NCBI GenBank assembly: GCA_938036915.1
Contig: CALHVV010000026.1
Coordinates: 1-16,002, forward strand
Direction: 5' to 3'
DNA: 16,002 nucleotides
DNA from: an uncultured Candidatus Saccharibacteria bacterium
GTDB taxonomy: Bacteria > Patescibacteriota > Saccharimonadia > Saccharimonadales > Saccharimonadaceae
In this document: positions 7,168 through 13,343 of the stretch, piece by piece
How positions within the stretch are numbered: position 1 is the first letter of the stretch
How the letters are laid out: the number at the start of each line of letters is the position of its first letter
Made by a program: the position numbers and the translations under genes
Notes under the pieces: generated by a model
What the model saw: only the letters and a program-made list of their open reading frames with translations
Database searches by the model: none
Told to the model about the DNA's origin: nothing

Positions 7168-7468
7168 GAGGCAATTTCATTGTAAAATATCAATTACTTC
7201 TGCACCCCTTCTCTCAAGTACATGCCTTTCAATATCATGAGAACTCGCATGCTTGGTAGGCTCACCTCTCGTAGTAGTGAACGTGAGCATTACAACAAGT
7301 CTCCACTTCTCTACTCTGCATCTTTCTATCTACTACTTCACGTCGGTGGAGTGTGCTTTAGAATTATGTAAGCTTCAGACATGAGAATCTACCATACGTA
7401 CACTGTACTGTGCATAATTTTGTACCAGCATATTGCTTACGGTTGCAATCTACGCTATTGTAGAAGTA
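7168..7468. other. Non-coding stretch with two perfect 6-bp inverted repeats
   Basis: No reading frame here looks coding. GCTCAC at 7259-7264 pairs with GTGAGC at 7283-7288. CTCCAC pairs with GTGGAG further on (about 7301-7352) across a pyrimidine-rich loop of about 40 bases. Neither is followed by a T-tract, so they are not simple terminators. The right end holds the promoter of the pilin-like gene. No tRNA or known RNA motif was recognised. Confidence 0.4.
7433..7461 (+). promoter_or_regulatory. Promoter of the pilin-RCC1-lectin gene
   Basis: TTGCTT (7433-7438), a 17-base spacer and TATTGT (7456-7461) lie just before ATG 7469, with 7 bases between box and start codon. RNA should begin next to the ATG. 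The in-frame TTG at 7433 is part of the -35 box rather than a start codon. AGAAG at 7462-7466 is too close to the ATG for a normal Shine-Dalgarno. Confidence 0.45.
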
Positions 7469-9733
7469 ATGAGACTGAACAAAGATAGATCAAGCGCGGG
7501 GTTTGCCCTGCCAACGGTAATCGTGGCATCGGTGGTGGCAATGATGCTACTCCTCGTGGCGGCGTCTGCATCGACGGCGATTCGCGAGGGGCTCTACGCC
7601 CAGCACTACCGGCGCTTAGCCCGTGAGGCAGCAGAAAGTGGCGTTGTTCTTGCCAGCAAATGTCTTGAGCTCAATAACGACCTCGCGCAGTGGTCAGATG
7701 CTGCAAAATTGCGACCCAACACCGATTGCAAAGGCGCAGTAGTAGCCGGGCGCACCCAGTATATTCAACAGGATGGCAATGTGCGCACGACCTTTGAAGT
7801 GGGTGAGCCAGAGCGCCGCGAAGGGAGTATTCAGCGTATCACGGCGGTGGGCCGGACGGAGCTTATCCGCACGACGGATGGCGCAGTGTGGAAGAGCTAC
7901 GAGTATCGCCTGGCGGGTCAAGCGGGCCTGAGCGCACTGCTCGATAGCGTCTCGTTTGGTTATGCGGCTGGTGGTGGATTTACACTCAATGGTGCATTCT
8001 TTACTGTTATCGATGAGTTTGGGCGGCCGCGCTCAGCAGGCTTCAATGGCTTTGGCCAGCTGGGAGTTGGTTCGACTACCGACACACTCACGCTCAAGCA
8101 ATTTAATATTCCTGCTAATAAGCGTGTTGTGCGTACCTACACCAACTTCCTCTCCCACGGCCGCAACGTATTTGCCCTCACAGAAAATGGCGAGGTATGG
8201 GGTGCGGGGCTGCATAACTTTGGGCAGATTGGCAACCCGAGCCAAATTATTGCATGGGTAACAAACCCCGTCCAGTTTGTACTGCCTGGCAATGACAATG
8301 TTGCGACCTTTGTTTCGCCGCTGGGGATTGTCACCTTTGTCGTAACATCTCAGGGGAACGTCTATGTAGCTGGCTCCAACGACAAAGGTGTTGCCGGTAT
8401 TAACTCGACCGCTCCGACAATAAAGATGCCAACCAAGATGCCCTTCCCTGAGAAGATCCGGGCTGATGCTCACTCTTGGGCAGTCGACAGCAAAACAGCC
8501 TATGCGATTGGTGAGAGCGGCGCGGTCTATGGCTGGGGCAATAATGAGTTTGGCCAGCTCGCTCAGGGCGATATCAATGAGCGGCGAGCACCCGTCCGCT
8601 TGGGCGACTTTGGTAAGCCTGGCAAAACCAAGGCAGTGCAGCTCGCCTTTGACGGCGATACGGTCTACATTCGCGACAGTGCAGGAGCAGTCTACTCGGC
8701 TGGCAAGACAAACTATGGCCAAGCGGGCGTACCGACCTTCCGGCTGCGTGCGGGGGTGTCAGACCGTTGCTTGGCGGCGGTGGGGGCAAACCTCAGGACA
8801 GAAAAGTGCTCGGGTGCTGCTGCAAACCAAAAGTGGCACTTCGACCGGACAAATAACGCCCTGCAAGTCGAGTCAAACCCAGGTGGAGGCCAAAACCGCT
8901 GCGTCGAGGCGACCGGCCATAATAATGAAGAGACGCGTATGCGGTGGTGCGCTTGGTGGTCTGGCGGCAAGCGCTTTGACTTTCGCTACCCAGCAGGTGC
9001 ATGGAGCCATGTCTACCTTAGCAATAGCACCGACATTGGTGGCCGAGGCTTGTGTGTTACTGAAGTCAATATCGCAACTGGTGGCGAGACGAGGATGAAT
9101 TCGTGTGAGTACTATGCAGACAGAACATTCTTGCCATACAACCCAACACTCGAGCGTGTCGCGCCGTCTGGAGTAATAGACATCACGACTGACCAGTACT
9201 TTACCACTATGGTCTATGCTAACGGCGAGGTCAAGACCTTTGGCCTCAATAACGGTGCACTGGGCAATGGCGTCTATGTCGATACATCCAATCTAGATGC
9301 TTACAAACGCCACGTATATAACCCAACCCCAGTCAAGTTCATCCTTCCCCCGGGGGCTAAAGCAGTTTCGTCGTGGACAACCTCCAATGGGCTTAACCCC
9401 AAGAATGCTAACACCTTTGTTGTCACCAGCGATGGCCGTGTCTTTGGGGCGGGCAGCAATGTGACAGGCCAGCTAGGTATTGGGCATATTGGTGGTGGCA
9501 CCAATGGCATCTACCCCACTCCGCAGCAGATGCTCGTCCTTGGTACGCAGGGCAACTTAGCATCGTATGTGCGCTCGGGCTATGGCACAACGGTGGTCTA
9601 TACTAACAATCGCAAGGTCTTTACGGTAGGCAACAACTCTAACGGCCAGCTGGGCGACGACACTACCACCACCAACCCAACGCCCCGTGCCAACAAAAAC
9701 ACAAATGCCCAGCGCCACGTGAAGTTCTATTAG
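7469..9733 (+). CDS. Type IV pilin-like surface protein: RCC1 beta-propeller with inserted ricin-type lectin domain
   Basis: The 754-residue product starts with a short basic leader and the prepilin motif G11-FALPTV, then a hydrophobic helix to about residue 38; predicted prepilin-peptidase cleavage is after Gly11. Position +5 of the mature form is Thr, not the usual Glu. The stalk helix continues through YRRLAREAAESG (47-58). Eight RCC1 motifs of the GxNxxGQLG kind begin at Gly191, 247, 302, 357, 412, 592, 662 and 721, spaced about 55 residues except for the interruption. That gap (about 424-557) is a ricin B-like beta-trefoil with three repeats, each with a Cys pair (434/447, 478/494, 529/546); the first keeps the QxW motif at 454-456. 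The only other cysteines are 65 and 87 in the stalk. Even Cys count and domain types point to an exported adhesin or pilus-tip protein binding glycans. No sortase or C-terminal anchor is seen. Domain calls are confident; the adhesin role is inference. Confidence 0.85.
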   Translation: MRLNKDRSSAGFALPTVIVASVVAMMLLLVAASASTAIREGLYAQHYRRLAREAAESGVVLASKCLELNNDLAQWSDAAKLRPNTDCKGAVVAGRTQYIQQDGNVRTTFEVGEPERREGSIQRITAVGRTELIRTTDGAVWKSYEYRLAGQAGLSALLDSVSFGYAAGGGFTLNGAFFTVIDEFGRPRSAGFNGFGQLGVGSTTDTLTLKQFNIPANKRVVRTYTNFLSHGRNVFALTENGEVWGAGLHNFGQIGNPSQIIAWVTNPVQFVLPGNDNVATFVSPLGIVTFVVTSQGNVYVAGSNDKGVAGINSTAPTIKMPTKMPFPEKIRADAHSWAVDSKTAYAIGESGAVYGWGNNEFGQLAQGDINERRAPVRLGDFGKPGKTKAVQLAFDGDTVYIRDSAGAVYSAGKTNYGQAGVPTFRLRAGVSDRCLAAVGANLRTEKCSGAAANQKWHFDRTNNALQVESNPGGGQNRCVEATGHNNEETRMRWCAWWSGGKRFDFRYPAGAWSHVYLSNSTDIGGRGLCVTEVNIATGGETRMNSCEYYADRTFLPYNPTLERVAPSGVIDITTDQYFTTMVYANGEVKTFGLNNGALGNGVYVDTSNLDAYKRHVYNPTPVKFILPPGAKAVSSWTTSNGLNPKNANTFVVTSDGRVFGAGSNVTGQLGIGHIGGGTNGIYPTPQQMLVLGTQGNLASYVRSGYGTTVVYTNNRKVFTVGNNSNGQLGDDTTTTNPTPRANKNTNAQRHVKFY

Positions 9734-10042
9734 CGGCAGTGCGAGACGCCTATATACAAAAAATAATCTGCATGAGAGGCCTCGCACCTAGTCAATATAT
9801 AGTGAAGATTAATGCTAGATGAGTATTATCTACAACTCATAATCAATACAGTACCTCTGTTATAAATAAAAATTAGCAACTTGTGTGGTTACAATAGTGT
9901 GACTTTTTGAGTCAAATAAAAAAGCATGAACAATATATGTGTACTATCATGCCGCTCCATTCCCCTTGCATGTAAGCAGCTAATAACAAAACTCACTGCC
10001 CTTCGCAGGCAGTGAGTTGATGAATAATGATGAATGGCCGGG
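9734..10042. other. AT-rich non-coding stretch between convergent genes
   Basis: No credible gene was found. Its right end carries the intrinsic terminator of the glutaredoxin-like gene. TGACT/AGTCA around 9900-9914 forms a five-base stem without a T-tract and is too weak to call a terminator for the pilin-like gene. A TACAAT at 9890-9895 lacks a -35 and a coding frame behind it. Confidence 0.4.
9982..10018 (-). terminator. Rho-independent terminator of the glutaredoxin-like gene
   Basis: A perfect 11-bp stem (9990-10000 with 10008-10018; arms AACTCACTGCC and GGCAGTGAGTT) with a 7-base loop is followed, on the minus strand, by TTTTGTTATT. It starts 24 bases after the stop codon. The plus-strand side has no T-run, so it terminates mainly minus-strand transcription. 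Confidence 0.85.
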
Positions 10043-10312
10043 CTATGCTTCTGGCAGCAATCCCTTTGCTGTAAGGAGCTCGTCAATCCGAGCTCGGTCG
10101 AAGCCATAGACAATCTCGCCAGCAATGTCTGTGACTGGGATGCCCTGGGCTTTGCCGCCAGTCTTGGCAGCGAGCTCATCCTGAGCACCAGGCGTTTTCT
10201 CGATGTCTTTGATGGTGTAGTGCACGCCAAGCTTGTCGAGATATTGCTTCTCTGTCTTGCAATAGGCGCACCACTCTGCGCTATACACTATAACCGATGG
10301 TGTTGTATTCAT
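10043..10312 (-). CDS. Glutaredoxin-like / NrdH-type thiol oxidoreductase
   Basis: The 89-residue product is a minimal thioredoxin-fold protein. After strand PSVIVYS it has the redox motif C15-A-Y-C18, in the place of CPYC in glutaredoxins, then a helix, the strand VHYTIKDIEK (30-39), and GIPVTD with the cis-Pro Pro59 that faces the active site. Length fits a single-domain glutaredoxin or NrdH-redoxin. Such proteins reduce disulfides or feed electrons to ribonucleotide reductase in the cytoplasm; the partner here is unknown. ATG 10312 is chosen because it opens directly on the first strand and has AAAGGGGAA about 8 bases upstream; the frame is open further upstream, but that reading has no domain sense and crosses the promoter. 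It ends in a strong intrinsic terminator, so it is a one-gene unit, unusual here in having both a leader and a Shine-Dalgarno. Confidence 0.9.
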   Translation of the reverse strand: MNTTPSVIVYSAEWCAYCKTEKQYLDKLGVHYTIKDIEKTPGAQDELAAKTGGKAQGIPVTDIAGEIVYGFDRARIDELLTAKGLLPEA

Positions 10313-10337
10313 ATGTAATTCCCCTTTCGCTCTTGCT

Positions 10338-10346
10338 AGTATAGCA
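10338..10346 (-). promoter_or_regulatory. Extended -10 promoter of the glutaredoxin-like gene
   Basis: On the minus strand this reads TGCTATACT. The predicted RNA start near 10331 leaves a leader of about 19 bases containing the Shine-Dalgarno AAGGGG before ATG 10312. No clear -35 was seen. Confidence 0.6.
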
Positions 10347-10452
10347 TGGGTGGAGGTGGGGTTGGCAAGCGTACTGGGTGTACGGTGCACGGCTTCTTTC
10401 TCAGTGTTAGTTCCCTTTCTCTGTTTCATCTGGGTGGAATATAAAAGCATGT

Positions 10453-10461
10453 TGCTATAAT
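10453..10461 (+). promoter_or_regulatory. Orphan consensus extended -10 box on the plus strand
   Basis: TGCTATAAT is identical to the box of the ABC-F gene, but no convincing plus-strand gene follows before 11042. RNA from here would begin near 10468, pass the palindromes at 10493-10516 and run antisense to the small gene at 10577-10783. The -35 position shows nothing clear. Confidence 0.4.
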
Positions 10462-10492
10462 GATGTTTGTGATTTTTTGGTACAGGGTGGAT

Positions 10493-10516
10493 CTTCTCCG
10501 GAGAAGTATCGACTTC
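10493..10516. repeat. Overlapping palindromes that can form alternative hairpins
   Basis: CTTCTCCGGAGAAG (10493-10506) is a perfect 14-base palindrome. Its right arm GAAG also belongs to GAAGT-ATCG-ACTTC (10503-10516), so the two stems exclude one another. A further CTTC lies at 10526-10529. The site is 32 bases after an orphan promoter box and about 60 bases beyond the stop of the small minus-strand gene. No T-tract directly follows on either strand. Confidence 0.5.
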
Positions 10517-10576
10517 CTATGAGGGCTTCTTGCGAAAAAAGTATGAGAATAGAGAGGTGTGGGAATTACCGGGATG

Positions 10577-10783
10577 TTAATCTCCTGCACTCCGCTGACT
10601 CGTCAGGTACCAGCCACCATCGTGCGGTGATTGATACACGCGTAACTGCACATCCAACTGGTATTTGCGGAGCTCAGTGATGGCGCGCAAGGCGGCTGCA
10701 CGGCTCGGGTAGCGCTTCTTGGCTGCTTCGCTGCGCGGTGGGCGGTAAGGCTGGTGCTTGGGTGTTTTGTTGCGGCGTGGCAT
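10577..10783 (-). CDS. Small basic conserved-type hypothetical protein
   Basis: The 68-residue product is very basic in its first half (MPRRNKTPKHQPYRPPRSEAA, then KKRYPS) and ends with a compact segment, VYQSPHDGGWYLTS. This layout, a Lys/Arg-rich lead, an Ala-rich helix about residues 27-42 and a terminal GGWYLTS, resembles small proteins I recall from Saccharibacteria; a nucleic-acid-binding role is plausible but not shown. In related small proteins a CxxC often precedes GGWHLT; here SPHD stands in its place, so metal binding is unlikely. The start at 10783 is supported by a TATACT box six bases upstream, which implies a leaderless mRNA. It is a single gene, 258 bases from the divergent atp operon. 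No function is assigned. Confidence 0.65.
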   Translation of the reverse strand: MPRRNKTPKHQPYRPPRSEAAKKRYPSRAAALRAITELRKYQLDVQLRVYQSPHDGGWYLTSQRSAGD

Positions 10784-10789
10784 AGCTCT

Positions 10790-10795
10790 AGTATA
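10790..10795 (-). promoter_or_regulatory. -10 box of the small basic gene, leaderless geometry
   Basis: On the minus strand this reads TATACT, and only six bases separate it from ATG 10783. RNA should start at the start codon. The spacing is the same as for xth. Confidence 0.5.
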
Positions 10796-11004
10796 CGCGG
10801 CTTTGTGGTGCGACGCCAGCTGTCTTGTGTAGAGCCCCCCTGAGAAATGGTTATAAAAGTCAATGTTATATATAAAGTAGCAACTCCACGCTAAATCATC
10901 ACAAGCTATGTGTGTGCTCTATCATCTCAAGAAGCAAAAGCATGGTGCTAGTGTGCCGCGAGATGGCGGTAATTTAAGATTCATGTCCAACTGTTGCTTT
11001 CCTC

Positions 11005-11033
11005 TTTACGTCTGCCGAGCCTCCTGGTACAAT
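11005..11033 (+). promoter_or_regulatory. Promoter of the ATP synthase operon
   Basis: TTTACG (11005-11010), a 17-base spacer and the extended -10 TGGTACAAT (11025-11033) precede ATG 11042 by 8 bases. The operon transcript should begin at 11040-11042, so the first gene is translated from a leaderless or one- to two-base leader message. No attenuator is possible in so short a leader. Confidence 0.65.
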
Positions 11034-11041
11034 AGGGCCAT

Positions 11042-11287
11042 ATGAGTACGGAGTCTCGTGAGAATGCCCGCTCGCACGGTAGCCAAGTGGTTAGTGTGCT
11101 GTGGCGTACCCTACTTGGGACAACCTGGCGGATGGCGGTACCAACTGTTGGGTTATTTTTGCTTGGAGTCTGGGCAGACCGGCAGTTTGCAACCAAACCG
11201 TGGCTGATGTTTGCTGGTTTGGTGGTTGGTATCGTCCTTGCAGCTGGGCTCATCACGCACCAAATTAAGGGAGGTCATCGCACATGA
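11042..11287 (+). CDS. atpI: AtpZ/AtpI-type ATP synthase assembly protein
   Basis: The 81-residue protein has two transmembrane helices (about 29-46 and 54-73) joined by a short loop, ADRQFATKPW. The pattern of Gly residues in both helices and the Asp-Arg before Thr-x-Pro is typical of the AtpZ/AtpI family (F0F1-ATPase subunit, putative Ca/Mg transporter family). AtpI helps assemble the c-ring or insert it in the membrane. Its position, first in the operon directly before atpB, supports this. ATG 11042 follows the operon promoter without room for a Shine-Dalgarno. The stop overlaps the atpB start (ATGA), implying translational coupling. The split between AtpZ-like and AtpI-like is not resolved for such a short protein; the symbol is by position. 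Confidence 0.8.
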   Translation: MSTESRENARSHGSQVVSVLWRTLLGTTWRMAVPTVGLFLLGVWADRQFATKPWLMFAGLVVGIVLAAGLITHQIKGGHRT

Positions 11288-12114
11288 TGTTTTTTGCGGC
11301 AGTGCCACACATCTCGGTCAAGGCAGACGAGGTGTTTTCGATTGCTGGCTGGCCAATTACTAATGCCAATCTTGTTGGCCTACTGGGCCTTGTCCTCTTG
11401 GCTTGGCTGATGTTCCGTACCCGTGCTGCGGTGCTGGGCAAGAAGAAGGCTAATTTTGCGACTCGTTTGACCGTTTGGTGCTTTGAGGGGCTGTACAGCA
11501 CCGTTGGGCAGGTCATCCCCAGCAAGAAATGGACGCGGCGCGTTGCCCCACTCGTCATTACAATGTTTTTCTTTATCGCCGCACAATATTGGCTGGGGTT
11601 ATTGCCAGTAGTCGGGCCAGTGATGGTTGGCCATACACCACTGTTCCGTGGCCAAAATGCCGATCTTAATATGACCTTCGCCCTTGCGGCCGTTACGATC
11701 GTTATGGCACAGGTGTATGCAGCACGCGAGCTTGGCTTTGTGGGCAACCTCAAGCGGTATTTTGTTAATCCCTTGCGTGATCCGATCATGTCCTTTGTCG
11801 GGGTTCTCGAGATTGTGGCAGAGTTCTCGCGCCTACTTAGCCTGTCCTTCCGCTTGTTTGGTAATGTGCTCGCGGGTGAGATCTTGATCGCGATGATCGC
11901 TTACCTTACCCAGGCGGCAATGCCAGCGGTGTTGCAACCGTTCTATATCTTTGAACTATTTGTCGGTGGCATTCAGGCCTATATATTCTTTATGCTTTCA
12001 ACCGTGTTTATTTCACTCGGATTGGCGCATCACGGCGGTGATGAGGAAAAAGATACGCACTCAAATACCTCGACTTCTTCAGACGCGAACTTCGTGACCG
12101 AAGGAGCAAAATAA
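11284..12114 (+). CDS. atpB: F1Fo ATP synthase subunit a
   Basis: The 276-residue integral membrane subunit forms the two half-channels for ions against the c-ring. Hydrophobic helices lie at about 27-42, 80-95, 125-142, 165-180, 190-215 and 225-255. The motif SFRLFGNVLAGE carries the essential Arg190 (equivalent to E. coli Arg210). The C-terminal 30 residues are a hydrophilic, Ser/Thr/Asp-rich tail. A strong Shine-Dalgarno, AAGGGAGGT (11267-11275), lies 8 bases before ATG 11284; a second ATG follows at once and either could serve. It overlaps the preceding gene by four bases and is followed after 32 bases by atpE. Confidence 0.97.
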   Translation: MMFFAAVPHISVKADEVFSIAGWPITNANLVGLLGLVLLAWLMFRTRAAVLGKKKANFATRLTVWCFEGLYSTVGQVIPSKKWTRRVAPLVITMFFFIAAQYWLGLLPVVGPVMVGHTPLFRGQNADLNMTFALAAVTIVMAQVYAARELGFVGNLKRYFVNPLRDPIMSFVGVLEIVAEFSRLLSLSFRLFGNVLAGEILIAMIAYLTQAAMPAVLQPFYIFELFVGGIQAYIFFMLSTVFISLGLAHHGGDEEKDTHSNTSTSSDANFVTEGAK

Positions 12115-12146
12115 CATTGGTAACAACTAAATAAGGAGAAATAATT

Positions 12147-12359
12147 ATGAAAGACATCGCATTTACCCTGACGTATGCTATCCCAGGAGCGTTTGCCGCG
12201 ATTGGATGTGGCTGGATCGGCGCCAGCGCTATGAAGGCAGCTGGCCGCAACCCAGAAAAGATTAACGACCTACGCACTATGATGATCCTTGGCATCTCAT
12301 TCATCGATGCTTTGGCTATCATTGGTTTTGTGGCCGCGATCGTCGGCAAGGTGATGTAA
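12147..12359 (+). CDS. atpE: F1Fo ATP synthase subunit c
   Basis: The 70-residue hairpin of two membrane helices forms the rotor ring. The ion-binding carboxylate is Asp54 in ISFIDALAIIG; the polar loop is R34-N35-P36. Helix 1 has a reduced Gly pattern, G20-C-G22-W-I-G25, with a bulky Trp23. The position that is Gln in Na-type rings is Cys21 here and the residue after Asp54 is Ala, so the ring should use protons (inferred by alignment from memory). At 70 residues it is at the short end of the family, lacking extra N-terminal residues. Shine-Dalgarno AAGGAG (12133-12138) is 8 bases before the ATG, a spacing suited to the high expression this multi-copy subunit needs. Confidence 0.96.
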   Translation: MKDIAFTLTYAIPGAFAAIGCGWIGASAMKAAGRNPEKINDLRTMMILGISFIDALAIIGFVAAIVGKVM

Positions 12360-12372
12360 GGAGTTCGCACTC

Positions 12373-12921
12373 GTGAATACCCTGCACTATTTTGCATCGA
12401 CAGAGGCGGGTGGTGGCGATTTGTTCTCGTCGCTTGGTCTTGATTGGCAGCTGTTTGTCCTGCAAATGGTGGCATTTGTGGTGCTGCTCTTGGTCTTGAA
12501 GAAGTGGGTCTATCCACCACTGCTCGACATGCTCGACCAGCGCGATGCGAAGATTCGCGATGGCCTCAAAGCAGCTGAGAAAGCGCAAAAGGCGGCTGAC
12601 GAGACCGAGGAGCGCACTGCTGCAATGCTCAAGAAAGCCCGCCACGAGTCGCAAGAAATTGTGACCGCTGCCAAAACTGAGGCAGCCAGCATGGTAAGCG
12701 ATGCCAAGGATGACGCCCACACGCAGGCCGAGCGCATCTTAGAATCGGCGCGCACCCAGACGCAGACAGAGCTGGCTGAGGCTAAGCGGGCGCTGCGCCG
12801 TGAGATGGTCGACATGGTCGTCGAGGCAACGCGTGCAGTGACGGCCGAGACGGTCGATGCGTCGAAAGATCGCCAGCTGATCGAGAAGCATCTGACTAAG
12901 CTTGACAAGGAGCAGCGCTGA
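12373..12921 (+). CDS. atpF: F1Fo ATP synthase subunit b
   Basis: The 182-residue peripheral stalk subunit has one membrane helix (about 25-43), the KKWVYPPLLDMLDQRDAKI hinge, and a long charged coiled coil to the end, rich in Ala, Glu, Lys and Gln. It starts at GTG 12373: AAGGAG at 12358-12363 overlaps the atpE stop and sits 9 bases upstream, and no ATG nearby gives a better start. A 20-residue N-terminal extension precedes the helix, which is longer than usual. The end overlaps atpH by one base (TGATG). Confidence 0.94.
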   Translation: MNTLHYFASTEAGGGDLFSSLGLDWQLFVLQMVAFVVLLLVLKKWVYPPLLDMLDQRDAKIRDGLKAAEKAQKAADETEERTAAMLKKARHESQEIVTAAKTEAASMVSDAKDDAHTQAERILESARTQTQTELAEAKRALRREMVDMVVEATRAVTAETVDASKDRQLIEKHLTKLDKEQR

Positions 12922-13331
12922 TGGCGGCCGGTTTTTCGCGCCGCCGCCTCGCTGCGTATGTCGCTGAGCAGATTGCTGCTGGCGCTGAGGCGTCTGCTGT
13001 GCTGCGCCAGGTTGCTGCCTATCTTATTGACACCCGTGCAACGCGCGATGTCGATGTGGTGGCGGCAACGATTGAGGAAGCGCTAGCTGAGCGCGGTATC
13101 GTTGTCGCTGAGGTCACGACGGCGCACGAGCTATCGGCCGCCTTGCAGAAGCAGCTCACAACAGAGGTCACGGCACTTGCTGAGCAGAGTGGCACTGCGC
13201 CAGTTACGTCAGTGCAGCTCCGCCAGGTGGTCGACCCATCAGTGATTGGCGGCGTGAAGATCGCTCTGCCGGGCCAGCGCTACGATGGCACTATCCAACA
13301 CAAACTAACCGCCCTTGCGGGCACGAAATAA
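12921..13331 (+). CDS. atpH: F1Fo ATP synthase subunit delta, shortened
   Basis: Delta links F1 to the b stalk. At 136 residues this one is about 40 shorter than the usual 175-180. The C-terminal part is standard: QVVDPSVIGGVKIALPGQRYDGTIQHKL matches the conserved DxSxIGG...D.Si...L pattern (split here as QVVDPSVIGGVKIA and GQRYDGTIQHKL). The missing residues come from the N-terminal helical domain and the linker. The start ATG 12921 is well supported by AAGGAG at 12907-12912 inside the end of atpF, and the gene order b-delta-alpha also fits. No frameshift is visible, so it is compact rather than broken. Confidence 0.88.
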   Translation: MAAGFSRRRLAAYVAEQIAAGAEASAVLRQVAAYLIDTRATRDVDVVAATIEEALAERGIVVAEVTTAHELSAALQKQLTTEVTALAEQSGTAPVTSVQLRQVVDPSVIGGVKIALPGQRYDGTIQHKLTALAGTK

Positions 13332-13343
13332 GAGGAATTATAC

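Noticed and set aside
8033..8722. Long minus-strand open frame (229 codons) inside the RCC1 gene
   Set aside because: It lies opposite a clearly coding frame with repeated motifs and shows no recognisable domain, so it is a shadow of GC-rich codon use.
9735..9790. GCGAG...CTCGC pairing just after the surface gene as its terminator
   Set aside because: The loop is over 20 bases, the stem is interrupted, and no T-tract follows.
9926..10015. 29-codon open frame starting at ATG 9926
   Set aside because: It has no ribosome site and ends inside the glutaredoxin terminator stem, with no recognisable product.
10477..10680. 67-codon plus-strand open frame downstream of the orphan promoter
   Set aside because: It lies opposite part of the small basic gene, has no ribosome site and an unstructured composition; an RNA is a better explanation for the promoter if it is real.
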